DNA of 64,000 nucleotides from Patagioenas fasciata. Lineage: Eukaryota; Chordata; Aves; Columbiformes; Columbidae. Below are positions 35,886 to 50,842 of the stretch, piece by piece. The notes beneath the pieces are model-generated. The model did not search any database and was not told the DNA's origin. It was given only the letters and a program-made list of their open reading frames with translations. The translations under genes were made by a program, and so were the position numbers. The first letter of the stretch is position 1. Each line of letters starts with the position of its first letter. The stretch is from positions 44,725,001 through 44,789,000 of the forward strand of contig NC_092524.1 of NCBI RefSeq assembly GCF_037038585.1, in the 5' to 3' direction.

Positions 35886-38800
35886 GTAAGGACTTTTAAG
35901 ATATTAATAAGGAACCTCAGGTGTTGTACTAGTGCTAGGCAGTGACTGGAATGTATTTGTTCTTGCCGATATTTGACTGACTTTGGAAGAAAAGAAAAAA
36001 AAAAGCCACAGAACCACATACTGCCTCTTAAAAGTATTTGGGGCAGTAGGAGAGCAGCTACAGGATTGTAAATCACCAGCTTTTTTTTTATTTTCTGCGT
36101 TATTAAAAATGTTTTTGTATAACTTTGAGAAGCCTTATTTAAATTCTTAGTCTGTCCATTGTATTACTTTCCAACCTTTTTTTTTTTTTTTTTAATGGGT
36201 TAACAACAAATCTGAAGTCTGTCTTAAAGTAAGTTCCTTGGCCATTCACTCCAGGCTAGAATGTGATGAAGCCATCTAATAATAATAATGAGTTTCTTGT
36301 TAACAAATTGCCTCAACTGAATATAGACAGTAAGGTAAGCTTGGAGGTAGAGGTGGCCTTGGTTAACTTGGAACTTCCATGATTCACGGGGTTTTAATCT
36401 CCACCAGGGTGGAACGATCCTTTTGTATTTGGATAACCAAAATGTTGCTCTCAGATACATTCTTCTATGTAAAAAAACAAAACAAAAAAAGGTGTTGAGT
36501 TTGATAGCACATTAGAGGACTGACTGGCTTTACAGAAGAGAATTGTCAGCAAGTGGCTTGTGACTAGATAATAATGTGCAGATTGAAGAAAGGGGAGGAC
36601 ACAGGAAGGAGACAATCAGTCCATCATAAAAGACTGAAAAAAGAAAAAAAAGAAGAATATGTATTTCAACATCGAAGATACATCCTATATCAGAGCCTAA
36701 TAGTATCTTGTGGATTTCTTTCTTTGAATTTCATACTATGTATTCTTTCTCAAAAGAAAATAAATGTCAAGTTTCTCCTGAAGAGTCTGTTGTTTAGAAG
36801 AAAAAAGGAATAAGAAATACTCCATCTTGGAGATGATGCATTTCTTGCACATGTAAAGGAATTTCTTGTGTAAAAATAAAGTAGTTGTAGACCCCTTTTA
36901 ATTCATGGAATTTTGAGCTGTTGCTGAGTGAAGTTAAAAATGTTTTTGAATCATATACTCTGAAAACAAAAATAGTCATGCTACAATAACTTTGTGGAGG
37001 ATTGTGTTCTGACAACTTATACTTTAAATGTATAATGGCTTAATCAGATTTAGTATTTTTAGACCTTTAGGGGTCAGCATACCCTAAGAATGGTTCAAAA
37101 GGTTAACTTTTCCAAAGTAAGCAAATGAGTATCATAAACTGATTCTCTGGGAAGTATTTTCTGTTGATTTGCAAGAGATGGTGTTATTCTGCTCACAGAC
37201 ACTTTAAAAACTAGATAGTTACTGAGTTTCATGTGTATTATTTTTCTGATGCATTAATATTTTGTGCTGTTAACTGTGTCCAGGCTAACATGTACTTGTG
37301 TATCCCATAGAAGTTGTTTTATAGACAAAAGAAAAAATTGATGCACTTTTTTTAGATCAGTCATTAATAAGTCACAGAATTCTTTGAACCTTTACTCCTG
37401 GGGAAGTTAAAAAACAGATTAGGAATAAATCTCATATCATCACACTGGTTTGGATGAGGAATTTTTTTTCCTATAATTTTATTTGGGTATTAACATTTAA
37501 ATTACATTTGCTTATCGCAAAGATAATAGATAAATTACAGCAACATAATGTTCAATATGTGCTCTTGGTAGAAATTTTGGTGCATTTTCTCATTGAACTA
37601 CTAAATCAAAGCAACTTTCAATCTTCTGTTTAAATGTCTGTGTTGAAGTGTGTACTATTTTGTGTCCTGCTTGATTTGTCATCTGTGGTGTCTTTCCTTT
37701 TTGCCATTAGTACTTTGCTGTCTCTAGTTATTCCTTGCTTGTAACTTGGAAGTTTAAAAGCAAGTTTTAGAATAACTCTATAATGATTTGTTCAAATATA
37801 TTTTTAATAACATACTGAAACGTTGAAGATTAAGTTATTTGTCAAAAAATGAAGACAATAAAGCACATCTGAGATGAAATTCTGCTGACTAGATGAAAAT
37901 TCAGTTTGAGCAATGAGAACTTAAAAGAAAAGAGGTGTTAGGTACAGACAAATGGTAGGTTTATGGCAGTTATATGGAATAATATGAAACCTGTTGATAG
38001 ATGTTATAAAATAAAATACTTGAAAGAAAGGTAGTGTTTAAGAAGAGTGTATCGGAACTGTTTGATATTTTTAACTTTACAGGTTGTTCGGAATATATTA
38101 TGTCTATGTAGATTGAAGACATTTGTCTGTCTCTGTTCTGGTATATTAGGAAGAGTTAAAGAACAGTCTATCTTTAAGGCTTATTATTTTGGGGTTGTAT
38201 CTAATTTAAATGTATTGTTTTAAAAGGAGGATTGTGACTTTTTTCATTTCCCTCTATGAATGCTTGAGAGAATGTATCAGAAGCACTGGCAACAGGCCAC
38301 TAAAAACTGTGTAATTTCCAAATGAAAAATATTCACGATCCAAGCTAGAAAGCCTAGGACTCTAGTCCATCATAAAAATAAACTTATGTTGGCAAATAGG
38401 TGCATAACTTTGCATTCCATGCATGGGGTGGGGGGGAAGCACAGTGTGCCCAAGTGGAGTTGTTACTTTAGCAGTGTTTACATGCATGACAAAAACTGTG
38501 CAAACATTAATACTGTGAAAACACAAGATGGAACCTGAAATTGGGTGCTTTTCATACTTACATATACATTCAGGACTTGATATGTCAATTTTCCAAAAGA
38601 GTTAGCAGGATAAGAAAGTGGCGAGTGTGCAAATACTGGAGTTAAATTTATGTCTCATTTGACTCATGTCATGTACTGTGTTTGAGTGGGTGCACCTCTA
38701 TACTTGTTCTGTATTATACAGTGTTTCACTATTGTAATGATTTTGCTTGTGTCATATTTCTGAGCACCTATGATTTTTAAGGGCAGGGCAGAAATTAGGT

Positions 38801-41800
38801 GAAATCTTTGAATATCAAGTACTGTTTGGTCTGTTTTGACAATAAAATTATAATTTTGCTGACTCCAAAGTGAAAAGCATTGTATAATTAGTATTTGGAA
38901 TTTCCAAAACCAAGGAAATAGATTGATTCTTTTTAATGACAAAGTGGTTTGCTTCCTTAAAAGGTGGTTATTATATTTTTCAAGCAGAGAAATAAATAAA
39001 TGTCTCTAAACCACTACTTGAAGCACATACTGAAATGTAAGTCAATTAACTAATTTTACCTCCAAGAATTTGATGTCGACTCTTAGTTATGATCCATATA
39101 GACACTTTCACTGTAGCTTATTATCCTTCAAAAGAATGTTTGTGTGGCTTGTAAAAATACTTTAAAATTGCATGTCTGGAAACTAGTTCAGAGGAGACTC
39201 TGGTTTTACAGACATGTGATAATGTAAATTGGAACAGAACTGCAGAATCAGCCTGTGCAGGGAAATTTGAAAAGTTAGTGTTTTATCTGTTGATGAGCTG
39301 TTGTTTTCCAGTCTTACTCTGTTCAGGAAAAATAGAAGAGGGAAACATATTCAAAACCAATGGACAAGTTATGTATATACAGCTGCTCAGACACATGTGC
39401 ATGTGATAAGCTAATGCATAGACAGTTGTCTTAATTGCAGGGTGTGTTTGTGCATGCATTGGTCTTGTATGAATTCATGACACTTACTGTTATGAATCTG
39501 GCCATAGCTTTCCTTGTATTGTCATGGTAATGACTTATATATGCCAGTGTATTGCTTACAAAAATATTTCTAATTCTTTTGCTGTGTAGCAAATAATATT
39601 CAGGAAATAAAACCTCCCTAAAAATATTTTTGCATTTATTTAGTCCCATTTATAAATTCCATGAATTGTCAGCCATCGCGTTTGCATTCCTAGTAACTGA
39701 GGCAATGTATAGTCATGAAAGTTAATATTTTAAAGTTAATTTATGAGAATGCTAAAGTTAATGTTTTAATTAAGGCTAAGTAGAATGAATCATTTTTCTT
39801 GGTAACTTCCTAGAAATGAAACTCCTGTTCTTCCCTATGTATTTGTATTCTTATTAGAAGTAGTAATTTTTTTCCAGTTACATAATAATATTAGCGTACT
39901 TTTTTGTTGATTTGGTTTTGTAATAGTAACTACAAGGACTTTTTGTCTGGAATTACTGTTGTGTGACTTTAACACACATACACACACACAAAGATGAAGG
40001 GGTAAAGAGAGCTTTTAGAGTAATGTGGTGTTGTAAAGATTTTTTCATCTGACACACTATTTGGATCAAAAAGGAACTGTGAAGGTGCTGTTTCCCCTTT
40101 CTCCAGAATACACCCATGACAGCTGTAAACACTCTAAAGTCAACCTGAAGCCCTTCTTCCAAAGCTGTAGTAGAGGCAGAGGAAACCATATTTGCCATAT
40201 TGAAGTGTGCTGCTGCTTTTACATGCCTCAACAGGAGATTCTGTGAGCCTGTTCTTCCTCCCCTTCCCTCTTTTAGCAATAAGGAATGCTGTTTATCTGG
40301 GAAAGAAAGAAGAGCTGGATATCACCTGGGTGTGTGTGCAGAAGAATCTACGTGATATGTGGAGAGGCAGAGTCCCCTTCACACGTGTGGCTCAACTGAT
40401 TAGCGTCTTCCATGTGTGCTGTGCTTTCAGCATTGAACTCACTGTGTGTTGGCTGGCAGAGATCCCCTTGGAAAGCGGCACGGGCAGTTGCAGGTTTCTC
40501 TGCATAGCATAAGAGGCAGATGATTATGCGTGAGTCAAACGTAGTAAGAGTGCCTAGTAACTGTTGAGCAGCACTAAGTATGGAAGAAGAAGAAAACATC
40601 GTGCATGGAGAAAGAGGGAATAGTATGCCATGACTTAGAAAATAAAAAGGATTTAAAGACAGCTGAAGAATTGTCAAATACTTTCTGGTCTTTCCTATAA
40701 ATATAATCACACTTTCATGTATATAAGTTCTCATGTCTCCTTTTTCCTTCCAGTTTCTTTCCTTGTACGTTTTGAATGGTTAAATACAGTGCATTTCTGG
40801 CCAGGCTGCATGCAGAAAGACTCCTCATCATGAAGCACAATTAAGTATCCAGTATCTTCCTGATTCATTGGAGTGTTGTGAATATGATTTTGTTAGACCA
40901 TTTAAAGTACACTGAAAATCTGTAGTGCCTTATCTGCACTGAGTACTGCAAGCACTAAAGATGGGGAGAATGCAAACCTTAAACTATTGCACTTTAAATC
41001 ACTTAAGTGTTCAAAGTATGAGTGCAACTAACTTCAGAATGTCTTGAAATATGCTTCAAGGAGAGCACATTTACCACATTACCACAGTAATTTTATGTAG
41101 TGCTTCAGAAGGAGCTTTAGAAGGCCTAGCACAAATCCAAGAGGAAGTAGGTTATTTTCTTCTTTAGAAAACTTAATTGCTTCTATTTTAGTGACAGCTA
41201 GAATGAAACTTAAGTTCAGAGCAAAAACATAACAAACAAATTATTTAAAAACAGTTCTCCAGGGAGTGCATTGGAGACTCGTATCTGAGAGTTCACCTGC
41301 ATCTTTAGTAGCCCATTTACTTGGAGAAAATGGTGCATTGCCAAGGTGTCATGCTGGTACTATATGCAAAGTGACCTTTCTTTTAAGTTAGATACTTAAA
41401 ATTGCAATATTTTTCTTGAGTTCTAAAGCTGATGTTTTCTGGGATTTTGCTTAGAACTCTAATTCAGCAAAGCCTTAGTTGTTTGTTTGCAATAGGGGAG
41501 GTTGAGTACATTTGGATAAGAGAATTTTCACTATAATTAATGAGCATGAGGAAACATGACCCTGCCTAGATAAAAGAGAGTTCTGGATCATTAAGATGTA
41601 GATAATGGAAGGGGTTATATGTGAAAAGCAATTGTCTGGTATGAAAATAGCGAAAGAAAAATGGAATGAGAGGGTTTACTTTGTTTTCAGCTGGTTTAGA
41701 AAACATAAACACAGCATGCTTAGTAAAAGTCTAGCAGACACTATGTTTGGAAATTATGTAATAACTCCATATAGGCTGTAATGATATCCTGAAACCCTGT

Positions 41801-43639
41801 ATTTAAACTAACCTGAATTACAATGAGAGATAAACAGAATATTTACCCATCCCTTATGAGCTGCTGCTGATATGTAAATTTATTCTTCTACTTTGCACAA
41901 ATATACTTTTGAGCTACTGCTTAAACACTTCAAGGTCCTTAGCCAAACAGTTTTAATGATGCCTCCAATATTATGAAAGTGTGACATTTGATGAATGCCT
42001 TGTATAGTTGTGATATCGGGGAAAGTGTAAACAAAAAACGCACATCAAGTCATCGTGCAACACCTAGATAATTTATAATTTTACTGTTTGTATCCATCTT
42101 GACATTTTTTATCTGCCAAAGGCAGGTTTCATTTGGAATCTTAATCTGAGATTTATTTGGTGGATCTGGAAATCATAGCTGGAGTTCCCACAGGAAATGG
42201 TCCATCTACCAACAGATTAAATGGCAGTCCTGCAGTTGTTAAGGGAGCTCTGCATTTAACACACATGCATACTCATTCACTCAGCACTGTGGAGAAAAAT
42301 TAAAGTAGTAACCCAGGTTTAGGAACAATGTAGCTAAAAAGTCCCATATTTGCTGAATGACAAAGGGTTATATAGCAGCATTTCATTTTATTATTCGTGC
42401 TTGAGTTTCTTGTTTGCTTTGTTGAGTCTGCTGACGAATACTAATAAATGCCTGCAACAATCCAGACGAGAGATGCCTGGCAACAAAGCTATGCGGTGGA
42501 CCTCCCTGATCTTCTCCAGTTCACAACCTGACCTTTTGAAAAATTGGCTAGGCTAAGCTGCAGAATTTGGGTGTAATGGTTATTGTTAACTCCAGCTTTA
42601 GGATTTATTAATTTGTGTGATCAAGACTTACCTATACTTCAAAGTTTCAAAAGACCAAACACAATCATCCATCCATTAGAACTAACATTGTGTTTCAGTG
42701 AATCCCATTTAGTATCTGCCCAGAGATTCTGCTGTTTTGATGCATTCGGAATATAAAAATGCTTTTTCAAGTGTGAGACCAATCCAACAAAAATCTGCTG
42801 CCTTCTCAGAGACTAATATTTAAAAAAAAACAGTCTTAATGATTGCAAATGGAGAGTGGAATGCCAAAGGAAATGTCTGATATTCACACATTAATAAATG
42901 CATCTCTGTTTACTACAGTGAATGCCAAATTAATGATTGTCCGTGCATTTTAAAGACTTAGAAGCATTTTTCTACTTTACATATTCACCAGTTGGTACAC
43001 AATTGCTGTTTAGATGCAAAATAGGAGGGCAAAAGACTTAGTGAGAGAGACAGGCAAATGAAACATCATTACTAAAATAATCAGAATCCTTAGAGAATTG
43101 TAAAAAAATGCCTTTGCCAGAATAACTCCAACTGTTCTTAATCTCCTTCTCAATTTATTTCTTTATGAGGGGTGTTGCCAGACTTCCACACAAGTACAGG
43201 TGAATAAAGAAGCATTCAAAGTAACACAGATGTGTCCCCTGCTTAAATTGTTAACACAGAATGAATTCACTGTTCCCTTTAGATTCCTTAAAGGATTGAA
43301 AAAATGAACCACTAAACTACTTAATTTTTTCTGTGTTTTAGCAGATAAAATATTTTCAAGTCTTTTGTGTGTATGTCGAAGTGTCATGGAATATAGAGCA
43401 AGCTAAGACATTCATGCAAAATATAACTTAGGTTGTTCTTATTCATTTGCAGAGAACTTTCTCAATAAAGTTCTAATAAGAATATGTTGTTCTCTTTGAT
43501 CATGATTCTGGACAACTTAAATGCTTGGCTGTGGCCAGAGATTGAGCATTTGAACTGTATTCTGTTAGCCTGACTGACTTCTAAAACAATTTTAATTGTT
43601 CAGAAGTTTTCTATATTAGAATGATATTCAATGTATATT

Positions 43640-43656
43640 TAAAAAAAAAAAAAAAA
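43640..43656. repeat. Poly-A tract
   Basis: A 17-base A run interrupted by one G shortly after. Low complexity only. Confidence 0.7.
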
Positions 43657-46600
43657 GAAAAAGTTATTTAATATATTCTGCCTACTATTGAAATGAGAGG
43701 AAGTTGGTCTATACTGTACACTGCCTATCTGTCTTCTAATATAGAAATGCTGTAGTCTGTCATGTGAATGAAAATTAACATAAAGGAGTGTGGAAAGATA
43801 CCAATGTAGTTATTTGAAAATTCTGTTAGTTTTTTATAATTCATAAGTAAAAATGTTTGCTTTTTTTTTTCTTGAAGTCCAATGGAAATGAGTTGCTAAA
43901 GCCTCTCTGACAGAAAAGAGAAGAATCTGAGGTCTCTGAGGAGGAGACAGGACCAGGAAGGGCCACCAGTGTGGTAGCACAGGCTTCAAGATACAGCATG
44001 GATACAGCTTCTGCAGTTCTGGGCTTCCCAGTTTGTCTTCTACCATGGCTTGTTCAGTAACCTTGAGGTGGCAACCTCAACCGTGTGTCTCAGTCTTGAT
44101 GTCTTTAAAATGACTAACACAGTGCTTATTCATCCTTTGTAAAATACCTGAGAGTTTCCAGAAAGCATTGTTCTCAAGGCTTATTTGAGTGAACCTCTGT
44201 CAGTTGTTTCTTAAAGTAAGAACAGATAACCTATCCTGGTATAAAATATGGAACAGTTCTGTGTAAGATTTACTTAAAAATAAGTTAATAGAGTTAATAG
44301 CCCGCATTCTTCTGTGTTGACCCATGGTGGTCTCAGCAGGGCTCACAGTTATGTTTCTTAAGGGCACTAAGTGTACAGTGCTTCTACATGGTGATTTCCT
44401 CCTTATTACTGCCAAGGCCTTAGCTGGTCATATGCAATATTTTGGCTGAGCAGAGCACTGAGAAAGAAAAGGAATTACCTTTGTATTGCAAAACAACTCT
44501 CAGCTCAGTCTTCACTAGTTATCAGGTTACTGTGGTTGCCATTCTGCCATGCTACAGAAGTGATTTAGTGAGATCTTAGAGTCCTGCTGAATAATCATCT
44601 TAAGGTTTGCCCAGTTTTCCTTGAACGTCAAAAAAAGTGTGTCATGAAGGGACAGCCATTCGCTGTTAGTTGCAGGTTATTGTTTCTCATTATACTGCAG
44701 TACATTGAAGGGACCTAAATAGTTGCTAATGTAAATAAATCTGTAGTAAATCCAAAGATGAGTAAAGCTGCACTTTATCTTGTTTATTTGTTTTGGAGAA
44801 AATGTATACTGACCTTGTACTTTTTGTACTGAGCTTTTGTAATTCTCTTCTAGAAACAGGAATTACTTCTTAAAAATTAAGTACAGAATCTTTTCTTGGG
44901 ATTAACTCTGAAAACTTGTTTGCACATTGTGGGAAAGATAGAATAGTGAGGAAAAAGTCAAAAATAACAAACAGCCATTGAGATATGCATGTAAATCATG
45001 TGTGTTGCATCTGTGTCAGCTCAACTACAAATGAAAAAGAAAATAACAGGCATTCTGAAAATGCATAAAACCTAAAACAACTCTTTTCTTACCACTTATG
45101 GCAGGCAATAGGATCAGATTTCTTCCACCAGCCTCATTTTCTTCTTTTTATGCCAATAAAATCCTTTAATTTTGGTTTCCCACTGAATTTCAGGATTTAT
45201 GTCTTTTAATCATTCAGTAAGGGGTGAACTGTTGAGCAGCCTGAGTCTTTCACAGTCATTCTGTTTGGTAGAAGTTCCAGTGGTTATACAGCCAAGTGAA
45301 TGAATGTTTGTCTTTGCCAAAAAGGCTGACTCATCATTTTCAGCTCATGAAGGAATATTTGGCCATAGTACTAATTTCATTTGCATAGCTTGAAAAGTTA
45401 GTGGCTATCAGGTTCAAGTTTTCCATTAGACTTAAATATTTAATTTTTATTCATTTATTAGATATACCTAAGAATTCCAATCTTTTGGTGTTGCTTTAAT
45501 AAATCTCAGATGTGGATCTAGTCGTGAGAATTTGTCATTGGATGTGCTCAGACTTATAGTATATATATTGTACTATTTGTGAATCTGTGTAAGTGCTTAA
45601 GTTCAATGACCGCAGCCCGACCTTGAACTGTTGGTGAATCCATAATCATGTGCCTTCAACATAACAGCAGACTGGCTGTTGAGCACAATCAGACTCATTG
45701 TGGTGACCTAAGGTTATTTTGGCTTTACTGGCCATCACTCAGAAGGTAAACTCAGCTGCCCCCAGTCCCTCTGATACCTTGAGGACAAGCTGGAATGCAA
45801 TGGGGCTTAGTTTCTGCCAAATTAACCATTTTTATGCAACAGTTGGTATTAGATGTTATGAATTTAAGACAATTCCATATTCTATTTTTCACATGAAGCT
45901 ATTAGAAATTACTTTTTATTAATGCAGCAACTGTCTTGTCTTAACAGCTTGTTAGAACACATACAGTTGTTTGTGCATTCTCACACACACATGCCCCAAA
46001 GTTTTCTTTTCAGAAATGTTTCTAATATTAATAACGTACAAAAAATATCAAGATAATTTGAAAGTCAATAATAAAGCGTAGCAATCAGTCTAATGAAAAT
46101 AAAAAGAGAGTGAAGTTCTTGAATAATGCTCTCACACAGTGGACAGTTGTTGCAGCAAGTTGAGGTAGATGTGTGGTTTGCAAGCAAGGGCAAGAGCAAG
46201 TGTTTTTAAACTATAGTAAGTGTGTCCTTTTATTGCAGTGGGAGCAGGTTAGTTTTGTATAGGGGTGGAGTGGCTTTTTGCTTTGACAGTTCTGTTGGAT
46301 AGGGAGTATTTCCTCTTGGTGTTAGGAAAATCGTCTTTTTGGTATTGTACAATTTTTTTTTTTTTTTTTTTTAAATTGAAGCTGTACGGTTGCTCTGACT
46401 GAGGAAAAAAACTACATGATTAACAGTAAATTAGAGTTTGTCAATCACTGAATTTTTGTGGTCTTTCAGTAATTGAGGTTGCAGTTAGTTCCTCAAATGT
46501 AGCACAATGTTTTGTTTTGCATTTTTTTCAAATGTTTTTAATCTGATAGTATGATGTAGGAAGCATGGGCTACTGTGTTTGCAGTCAGCTTTTTGTGCTC

Positions 46601-48539
46601 CCGAAGTGCGTTTGGCTTATTCTCTTCCTTCCTGGTTTTGCTGTTTTTCGTATTCTGCCTCTTACTGCCATTCCTCGAGGGGTTCATTCGTGCAGTGTTT
46701 TGCAGGCAGATGAGGACATGCTTTGTCTGTGCCACAGACCAGCTTAAAACAAATCTTAGGAAGCTATAAATAACAAGTGGTAGGTACTTTTACACTTGAA
46801 GCTGGTTTGGAGCACCAACAAGGGCTTCCAGTGTCCCCATAATCATCTACAAGCAGATCTGTAGCCCACCATGTGTTTTACAGTGCTATGTGCATGTTCC
46901 ATTGCTTTTGGATTGTTTTCCTTTGTTGTTATTCCTCGAGAACCCCTGCAAACCTCTGAGCTTATCAGCACGGTTTAGCATGTGGGGGGCTGAAAGATTG
47001 TGAACAGAGGGAAGGAGGCTCCCACCCAGCTTCTGCTGGATGACAGGACTACTGAATATGCAGAGTAGTGCACAAGGGAAAGCTACTGCCTCCTTAGCTT
47101 TCCAGGTGAATCTGCACCTTCTGTGCACTTACATCTTCCACACTTCTTTCCATATTATCAGTGACGGTACAGGATTGTCTGATGCTGTGATTTCTCAGTG
47201 CCAATCCCCCACTCTAAGAAGAAGCTATGAGAAATAGTGACTGCCTGCAAAATGTGATAGGTTCAATGTTTTTACTTTACTTTGTAAACACTCCTAGCTT
47301 AACAACATTTAATTCTGTTCTGCCTTTACTGTTTCAAGCCACAACAGCATTATCTTCCTCTTGCATCCCTTACAATAAATTCCCTACTTTAATTCCAGTG
47401 TCTTTATATTCCTTCTTCCTAACATTAGCCTTTCTTTCCCTCAGTGTGAACGAGCTATTCATTCAAGATAAATACACACAGAAGATCAGCTGTTCAGCTT
47501 CTCTATGTAGTGAAATATTAATCTGGGCTACTGAACTTGTTCTATTTTATATGGAAAATAAGTTGTTTAGTATACTCAAGAACCAGAAGCAATGGTGGTG
47601 ATACCACTTACTGAAAACTACAGCATTTTTTCCAAAGCTTGTAAGACTGTTTTACCCTTTCTCTGATCTTCCTTGTGCAGCCTGATTACTGCAAATGCTA
47701 CTTAGTCCCCAGTGTGTCTCTGCAGCATTGGTAATTAGTGCACAACACAATTTGCAGGAGGCATGAGGAAGAGCACTGAAGTGCATTGATTAATATTGCT
47801 ATTTAGTTTTAACAGCAAGACAAGAAGCTACTGTGTACCAAGGCCTAAATTACTTGGGCTCTATGGTCGTGGGCTATATGGAGAATAAAGTGGTTTTAAA
47901 AATTAAAAAAATGCTATGCCCATTGATCTGACAGTATTCGAAATGTCTTCCCCAAAGCATTCTACTGACAAATTTAGTATGTTGACCAAAAAAATACATT
48001 ACAGCTTTATTAAATGAGTAAAAACCTCTCACCTTAATGCCCTTGGGCAGTCTGCTTCGAATTCTGAGTCGAGGCAGCTGCCATTGTCTTCTCTCTTACA
48101 AAGCCAGTAGGGAAAAAAAACAAAACAAAACAAAACAGATCATCTGTGTTTTGCCTGAGGTTTCCAGAAATGACACTTACAGACTTGCTGCGATGCTGCT
48201 TAGTCTTACCCATGTACTTGAGGGAATTGAATCTGGATGAAAAGGAGTGCTGCAAATATAAGTTGCTTAAAGAAGCAGCATTAGCATTAGTGAATGCCAG
48301 CACAGGTCTAGTTCCATTCTAAATTCTTTTTTTTTCCAGCTGCTGTAACTTACAGTTGAAGGCATAAAAATCCATGTCTTGACATGGGCTAAGGATTTAG
48401 CCTGAAGTTCAGCTGTTAATGCAGATGTTTACCTCATTATGCAGACACATTTACATCATTCTGTTGTATAACAAAACAAAAAAAAAATTCTATCTGCTGC
48501 CTTGACCTATCTTCTAGGGAGCGCTGCTGCTTGTTAGGA

Positions 48540-50371
48540 GCTCATAGTCAGGATGTTACAGAGAGGCTGCTGAGACTCACCTGACCCTCTGTTACCCCCC
48601 TGCTGCTGTTCCACATCTGCACCAGTGATACTGTTGGGGTGACATGGCAAGTATTACATGTGACTACACGGCTCTGGGGGGGGATGTTCAAGAGGGTGGG
48701 GACCCAAAAGGTGTTATCCTTGATCCTGCCAGTAAGAGGGAAGGTCATGGAGGAAAACCAGCTGAAGTAGATGAGGCCATCTTCAGACAACTGGAAGGAA
48801 GCCTCTTGTTCACAGGTCCTGGTCCTCATGGGGGACTACAACACTGATAATCTGCTGTAAGGGCAACAGCAAGGCACAAGCAATCTAGGAGATTTCTGGA
48901 GTCTATTGATGACAACTTCCTGACACAAGTGAGGTGCCAACAGGGAGAGTTGCTCTGCTGGAGCCGATACTTACAAACAAGGAAGAACTGGTTGTGGATG
49001 TTGAAGTCAGGGGCAGCTTTGGCTGCAGTTGCCACTTACCACAAAGTAGTGCAGTTCAGGATTCTGAGAGGAGGGAGCAGGAGAAAAAGCAGGACCTCAA
49101 CTGTGGACTTCAGGAAAATAGACTTGGGCCTCTTCAGAGATCTGCTTGGAAGAATTCCCTAGGACACAGTTCTGGAGAGAAAAGTGATCCAAGAGACCTG
49201 ATTGGTACTCAAGGATCACCTCATCGAATCTCTAAAATTATTTATCCTGACAAGTGGGAAATTAAGCATGGATCAAGAAGTATGTTGTTTTCCTTGACTT
49301 GGGTAAGGCTTTGGACTCTGTGTACCATAGCATCCTAACAAAAAAACAAATATAAGGAAATATAGTTTAATTTCCTTAAATAAGGAAACAGTGTGGTTGG
49401 CTGAAAACTGGCTAAATGTCTGCTCCTGGATGGTGGTGATCAGTTGCACAAAGCCCAGTAGGAGGCAAGTCACTAGTGGTACACTCCCAGTGTGAAAAAT
49501 GGATAATGGAGCAGATTATATTCTCAGCAAGTTTGCTGATGATACAAAACTGTAAGTAGCTGATGGTTGTGCTTCCATTCAGAGGGACCTTGACAGGCTG
49601 TAGAATTGGGCAGAGAGGAACCTCGTAAGTTCAGCAAGGGGAAATGTGAACCCTTGCACCTGAGCATGAATAATGCCATATATCTGTACATGCTGGGCAC
49701 CAACTGTTTAGAAAGCAGTTCTGCAGAAGGGCATCAGGATCCTAGTGAACAGCAAGTTGAGCATAAGTCAGTGATGCACCCTTATGGCAAGGATGGTCAG
49801 CAGCATCCTGAGCTGCTTTAAGGAGAGCATTGCCAGCAGATGGAGGGACGTGGTCCATCCTCTCTGCTCAGCACTGGTGAGGTCACATCCAGAGTGTCAA
49901 GTCCAGTTCTGAGCTCGCTAGTACAGGAAAGAGATGGTCTTACTGGAGCAAGTCTAACAAAGAGCCACAAATAGACTGGAGCATCTTATGTATGAGGAGG
50001 GGCTGAGACTGAGCCTCAAGAAGGGAAGGATTGGGGGAGTAGATCTTACCAATTATGAATAATACCTAATGGAAGAGAATGAAGAAGCAGCAGCCAGGCT
50101 CTTTTCAGTAGTACTCATTGACAGGACAAGAGTCAATAAGCACAAATTAAAATACATTAAATTCCATCTGAATACAAGGAATTTTTTTTTTTTTCTTTTT
50201 TTACAATGAAGGTGATCAAACACTGGCACAGGCTGCCCAGAGAGGCTGTTGAGATGTTCAGAAGCCTTTTGGACACAGACCTGGACAACCTTCTCTAGGT
50301 GACCCTGTTTGAGCAGGGTGGCTGGACAAGATGATCTCCAGCAGTCCCTTCCAACTGCGACGATTCTGTGA
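48540..50371 (+). mobile_element. CR1 LINE, ~1.8 kb, with endonuclease and reverse-transcriptase remnants
   Basis: Plus-oriented CR1. Endonuclease-domain remnants appear near 48810-49060: VLMGDYNTDN, and LTNKEELVVDVEVRGSFGCS in another frame. Reverse-transcriptase pieces include VFLDLGKALDSVYHSIL near 49290 and KFADDTKL near 49530 (the FADD-type active-site box). Untranslated-looking homology to the CR1 C-terminus and 3' end follows, ending CCCTTCCAACTGCGACGATT then CTGTGAACTC at ~50371. Frameshifts and stops are numerous, and the polymerase core between the two RT pieces is shortened. A T-rich insertion lies near 50181. The element is dead and 5'-truncated. The left boundary is approximate. 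Confidence 0.9.
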
Positions 50372-50802
50372 ACTCTTTTTAAAGTCCTGACACTAAAAGC
50401 AGAAAAGTAAAAAACAGGAACTGTGAAAAGAAGATAAACTTATTAAGTTGATTACTCTTGTGCTAAAGGGGTAGAATCCCTTTTTTTTTATTTGTCCCAG
50501 TGTAACTGTGGTAGCTAATGTCATCTACTTAGCATTTTGGGGTTAGAAGTTTGTTGGTTTTTTTTTCTGTAACTTTCAAAGAGTGTGAGCAAGGGAGAAT
50601 GCAGTAACGCTAAACAAGGAACAAAGCTTCATGGCAATACAGTCACTGGTTATTGCAACAGGTATATTGTGCTTGAATTCTTCCACAGAATGCAACACAC
50701 TTCACCAGAGGCACTTCAAATATATGTGGCTTATAGAAAATGTTGATGCCCTGGAAAAGAAGAGGAAGAAAATTTGTTATGTGTGAGACCATAACTTGCA
50801 AC

Positions 50803-50804
50803 TA

Positions 50805-50842
<38 letters not shown>
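50803..50842. repeat. (TA)n(GA)n compound microsatellite
   Basis: About 25 bases of TA repeats interrupted by TACA, then nine GA units. Confidence 0.92.

Noticed and set aside
47227..47601. 124-codon plus-strand hydrophobic frame
   Set aside because: No promoter, splice or family support; T-rich sequence gives hydrophobic codons by composition.
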